Assembly: GCF_001661915.1 (NCBI RefSeq)
Contig: NZ_LYWY01000032.1
Span: 62,001 to 126,000, forward strand
Reading direction: 5' to 3'
DNA length: 64,000 nt
Source of the DNA: Croceicoccus pelagius
GTDB lineage: Bacteria > Pseudomonadota > Alphaproteobacteria > Sphingomonadales > Sphingomonadaceae
The notes below the pieces were generated by a model. That model was given only the letters and a program-made list of their open reading frames with translations, was not told where the DNA came from and did no database searches. Position numbers and translations under genes: made by a program. This document shows, piece after piece, positions 61,460 through 64,000 of this stretch (positions are counted from its first letter, which is position 1; the number at the start of each line of letters is the position of its first letter).

Positions 61460-62242
61460 TCAGACCGACGCGATCCGGTTCAGTTTCTTCTGGATGCCGG
61501 CCAGCTTCGCAAGGTAGTCCTCGCGGTGTTCCTCGCGCAGCATGAGCATTGCGCTGCGCAGGAAACAGGCGTGCAGTTCCAGCTTGCATTCCTCACTGCT
61601 GGACTGCCCCAGCACCCAGCGGCGATAGACGAGGAATTCGTGCATCACGTGGTCGCGCGCAACGCGTTCGACGTCGAGTTCGTCGCGCACATGGCCGGCC
61701 TCGCGCTGAAGTTCGTACCAGCCCATGAAGCGGGAATAGGCAACGCTGGTCAGTTCGCGCACTTCCAGTTGCCGCTGCTCGGTCTCGAACACGAAACCGA
61801 CGACGACGCGAGCGTAAAGCGTGTCGCGCTCCATCTCGCTGACCATCCAGTCGAGTTCTGAAAAGACCACCGGCAGCGTATAGGTCTGCCCGCGCCGCGC
61901 GATGTGTTCGCGCACTTCCTTCATGCGGTCGACGACGGTGGCGGAAATCACGCCGTCCTTGTCGCCGAACAATCGGTAGATCGTGCGCTGTGCGACCCCC
62001 GCCTCGTCAGACAACCTGCGGATGGTGAGCGCGGCGACTCCGCCCTCGCCCAGGATGCGGTGTGCGGTGTCGACGATGCGCGTACGGCGCTCCCGCATGG
62101 CCGGAGACGTGTAACGCCGGCGAGCGGGCTTCACTTTTTCGCCCTGAGTCTCCTGCACTGCAACATCGCCTGTCGGCACGATCGTCATTCCCCGTTTCAC
62201 GACGTTTCTAATCCCATCGGGAGCAGTCAGGCAAATCGACAT
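61460..62242 (-). CDS. TetR-family regulator of the catabolic island
   Basis: The 260-residue protein has a TetR helix-turn-helix at about 50-95 (TRIVDTAHRILGEGGVAALT, RRLSDEAGVAQRTIYRLFGD) and a C-terminal ligand domain. An N-terminal extension of about 45 residues precedes the DNA-binding domain. I chose the start at 62242 because of the strong GGGAG site; an ATG at 62188 would remove most of the extension. It is divergent from the receptor at 62406, and one copy of the AACAT-N-CATGATTG motif lies between them. It is the natural candidate for binding all three copies. Confidence 0.85.
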   Translation of the reverse strand: MSICLTAPDGIRNVVKRGMTIVPTGDVAVQETQGEKVKPARRRYTSPAMRERRTRIVDTAHRILGEGGVAALTIRRLSDEAGVAQRTIYRLFGDKDGVISATVVDRMKEVREHIARRGQTYTLPVVFSELDWMVSEMERDTLYARVVVGFVFETEQRQLEVRELTSVAYSRFMGWYELQREAGHVRDELDVERVARDHVMHEFLVYRRWVLGQSSSEECKLELHACFLRSAMLMLREEHREDYLAKLAGIQKKLNRIASV

Positions 62243-62275
62243 CACAACTCCCTTTCGCCATTGCGGCATAAACTA

Positions 62276-62293
62276 AACATACATGATTGTATT
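62276..62293 (+). promoter_or_regulatory. Candidate TetR operator, copy 3
   Basis: AACATACATGATTGTATT, 34 bp upstream of the TetR start and 113 bp before the receptor start, in the divergent promoter region. It matches the two copies near 54.5 kb over 13 positions. A weaker related sequence may lie at about 62310-62328. Confidence 0.6.
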
Positions 62294-62405
62294 TTTTATC
62301 TTCACAAAAATGATCACATGCGTTCATTTATTGGACAGGCGAACAGCGCCGCACTGATTCGAGCCGCCAGCGACAGACATGGTGGCCGGAATGGGAGAGG
62401 GTTTG

Positions 62406-64000
62406 ATGATCGGTAAGACACAGGCAAATTGCGCCCTGAAACTGTTGGCGACAGGGCTTCTGACCACGGCAAGCAGTCAGGTAATGGCCCAGACGGCCGC
62501 GACCCAGGACACTACGGACAACGAACAACCGCAGGTCCAGCAGGCGCCATCGCGCGATGCAGGGCTTGAGGAAATCATCGTCACCGCACGCCGCGTGACG
62601 GAATCACTGCAGGACACGCCAGTCGCGGTGACCGCGTTCACATCGGCGGCAATCGACGACAAGTTTGCGACCGACATTCGCGGCCTTGCAGGCGACGTGC
62701 CCAACGTCGTCATCACCAACGTGCCGGGCTTCAACGCGGCCTCGATCGGCATTCGCGGCCAGTCCACCGGCGACATCATTCTAACGTTCGAACCGGCGGT
62801 CGCCGTGGTCGTGGACGACTTCGTGCTCGCCCACGTGCAGACGCAGTTGTTCGATCTGTTCGACATCGACCGGATCGAAGTCCTGCGCGGTCCGCAGGGC
62901 ACTCTGTTCGGCAAGAACACCGTCGGCGGTGTCGTGAACGTCATCACGAAAAAGCCCGAAGCCGGCTTTAGCGGCGAGGTTCGCCTTGGGTATTCGAGCT
63001 TCAACACCAAGGACGTGAAGCTCGCGCTCAACATCCCGCTGGCGGACAATCTCTATTTCCGTACGGCAGGTTCGTTCCAGGAAAGCGATGGGTACTACCG
63101 CCTGACCAAGAACAACGACGTCGACGGTATCCAGGGCGTGCCTGGCAACGGCCAGCGTTGGGGCGGATCGCGTTACTTCAGCAACCGCGCCAAGCTGCTC
63201 TGGGAACCGGGCCCAGCGAGCGAGCTCATGCTGACATACGAAATGCTGCGCGATCGCGGCGATTCGCCGCCGTCGGTGAACGAAACGCCCGAAGGCTTCC
63301 TGTTCGATGTGGTCGGCTTCCCCGGCATCCAGACGACAGGGGCCAGCCCTTTCGACACCGGCACCACGCTTTGCGAAGGGTCTGCCACCGATGCGACATG
63401 CCCCGGCACGCTCAGTGGCCACAGGGTCGATGTCGACGGCGTGTTCCTTCGCGGTGAGCATGGCATGGACGCAGGCACCGTTACCGTCGTCGGCGGCTGG
63501 CGGCGCGTGAAATCGCAGCTGCCTTCCGACTACACCGGCGAGAACGCCTACCTGTTCGTGTCCACCCGCGATGACGTGCGCGAACAGTACAGCGTGGAGG
63601 CGCGCTTCTCCTCCGACTTCTCGGACGTGTTCAAATTTACCGCCGGCGGCATGTACTGGGGCCAGACGCTGGACGCGAACGCGACCAGCTTCCTAGGCTT
63701 CCTCCGCTTCCTCGGCAGCCCCGGTTCGCTGACCGATCCGAACCTGTCCACCGCCGACTACAAGGTCGATTCCTACGCCGTCTTCGGCGAGGCGGAGTAC
63801 CAGGTCGCCGACCCGCTCGCAGTGTTCTTCGGTGCCCGTTACACCAAGGAAGAAAAGACCTTCTCGGTCCGCCCGCAGGTGCCGCGCTCGGTCGTCGAAG
63901 GTGGGTTCTGGCCGGAATATGGCGACAGCGCCAAGTTCGACCGTCCGACCATTCGTGCCGGTTATCGGTGGGACATCGCGCCGGGCATCAACAACTACTT
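62406..64000 (+). CDS. Second TonB-dependent receptor of the island, 3' end beyond window
   Basis: The frame starts at 62406 behind GGGAGAGGG and stays open to the end of the window (531 codons seen). It has a signal peptide ending near QVMAQ, the TonB-box region LEEIIVTARRVTESLQDTP, plug motifs AVVVDDFVLAHV and RIEVLRGPQGTLFGKNT, and barrel strands such as VFFGARYTKEEKTFSV. The VDDF plug phrase and the GFNAASIGIRG segment match the receptor at 54655. Having two receptors of one subfamily around one TetR gene suggests two related substrates or two entry routes. Confidence 0.9.
   Translation, partial: MIGKTQANCALKLLATGLLTTASSQVMAQTAATQDTTDNEQPQVQQAPSRDAGLEEIIVTARRVTESLQDTPVAVTAFTSAAIDDKFATDIRGLAGDVPNVVITNVPGFNAASIGIRGQSTGDIILTFEPAVAVVVDDFVLAHVQTQLFDLFDIDRIEVLRGPQGTLFGKNTVGGVVNVITKKPEAGFSGEVRLGYSSFNTKDVKLALNIPLADNLYFRTAGSFQESDGYYRLTKNNDVDGIQGVPGNGQRWGGSRYFSNRAKLLWEPGPASELMLTYEMLRDRGDSPPSVNETPEGFLFDVVGFPGIQTTGASPFDTGTTLCEGSATDATCPGTLSGHRVDVDGVFLRGEHGMDAGTVTVVGGWRRVKSQLPSDYTGENAYLFVSTRDDVREQYSVEARFSSDFSDVFKFTAGGMYWGQTLDANATSFLGFLRFLGSPGSLTDPNLSTADYKVDSYAVFGEAEYQVADPLAVFFGARYTKEEKTFSVRPQVPRSVVEGGFWPEYGDSAKFDRPTIRAGYRWDIAPGINNY

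Noticed and set aside
1-64000. CRISPR array, integrase, transposase or IS inverted repeats
   Set aside because: No regularly spaced direct repeats and no recombinase or transposase frames were found; the only mobile-element trace is the truncated gene at tRNA-Gln.

Overview
This 64-kb window is high-GC DNA from an alphaproteobacterium, most likely a member of Sphingomonadales. That placement rests on three things: several large TonB-dependent receptors, an S16 protein with a long Ala/Glu tail, and the dapF-mtaB-ftsY-ispZ and ffh-rpsP-rimM gene orders. It is inference from gene content, not from a marker-gene comparison. The coding density is high and many genes overlap by 4 bp (ATGA or GTGA).

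Layout. 1-1.6 kb: end of a biotin locus (BioH-like esterase, bioF). 1.7-2.9 kb: a degenerate sensor kinase and a small membrane protein. 2.9-11.4 kb: a long minus-strand operon starting with a TonB-dependent receptor, then two PepSY-TM proteins, a cupin lipoprotein with a His-rich leader, a metzincin-like secreted protein, a His-rich secreted protein, a HupE/UreJ-type permease, a membrane-anchor protein and a frameshifted small gene. 11.5-18.9 kb: a complete histidine-utilisation locus, hutF-hutC on the minus strand and hutI-hutH-hutG-hutU on the plus strand, the formylglutamate route. Two HutC-type palindromes are visible, one between hutF and hutI and one in front of the TonB receptor, so the metal-type operon may belong to the hut regulon. 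18.9-20 kb: a decayed stretch with a decapitated restriction-endonuclease-like gene abutting tRNA-Gln. 20-25.2 kb: topoisomerase IB, a peptide-binding lipoprotein, ilvE and an amino-acid permease. 25.2-25.5 kb: a short unit with its own promoter, a 24-residue ORF and a terminator.

25.5-32 kb: the ribosomal/SRP operon ffh-rpsP-rimM and trmD-rplS, split by four genes (a TrxB-like flavoprotein, two membrane proteins and a glycine-rich-domain protein). 32.3-38.7 kb: a GGDEF/EAL protein and dapF-mtaB-ftsY-ispZ with a TPR/zinc-peptidase-like protein. 38.9-41.7 kb: small envelope genes and kup. 41.8-46.8 kb: cytochrome c maturation ccmC-D-E-F-G-H-I, without ccmA or ccmB. 47-48.2 kb: a leucine-type dehydrogenase and tRNA-His. 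48.3-50.8 kb: the type II secretion minor pseudopilins gspH-I-J-K alone. 50.9-52 kb: a prolyl-4-hydroxylase-like oxygenase and a GNAT acetyltransferase.

52-64 kb: an accessory catabolic island. It has two small ABM-type monooxygenase-like proteins, four NTF2/SnoaL-like proteins, two TonB-dependent receptors (the second runs off the window), a Rieske oxygenase alpha subunit, a periplasmic PQQ-cytochrome c dehydrogenase and a TetR regulator. Three copies of one motif (AACAT-N-CATGATTG) lie in its two divergent promoter regions and probably mark the TetR regulon. The substrate is not recognisable from sequence.
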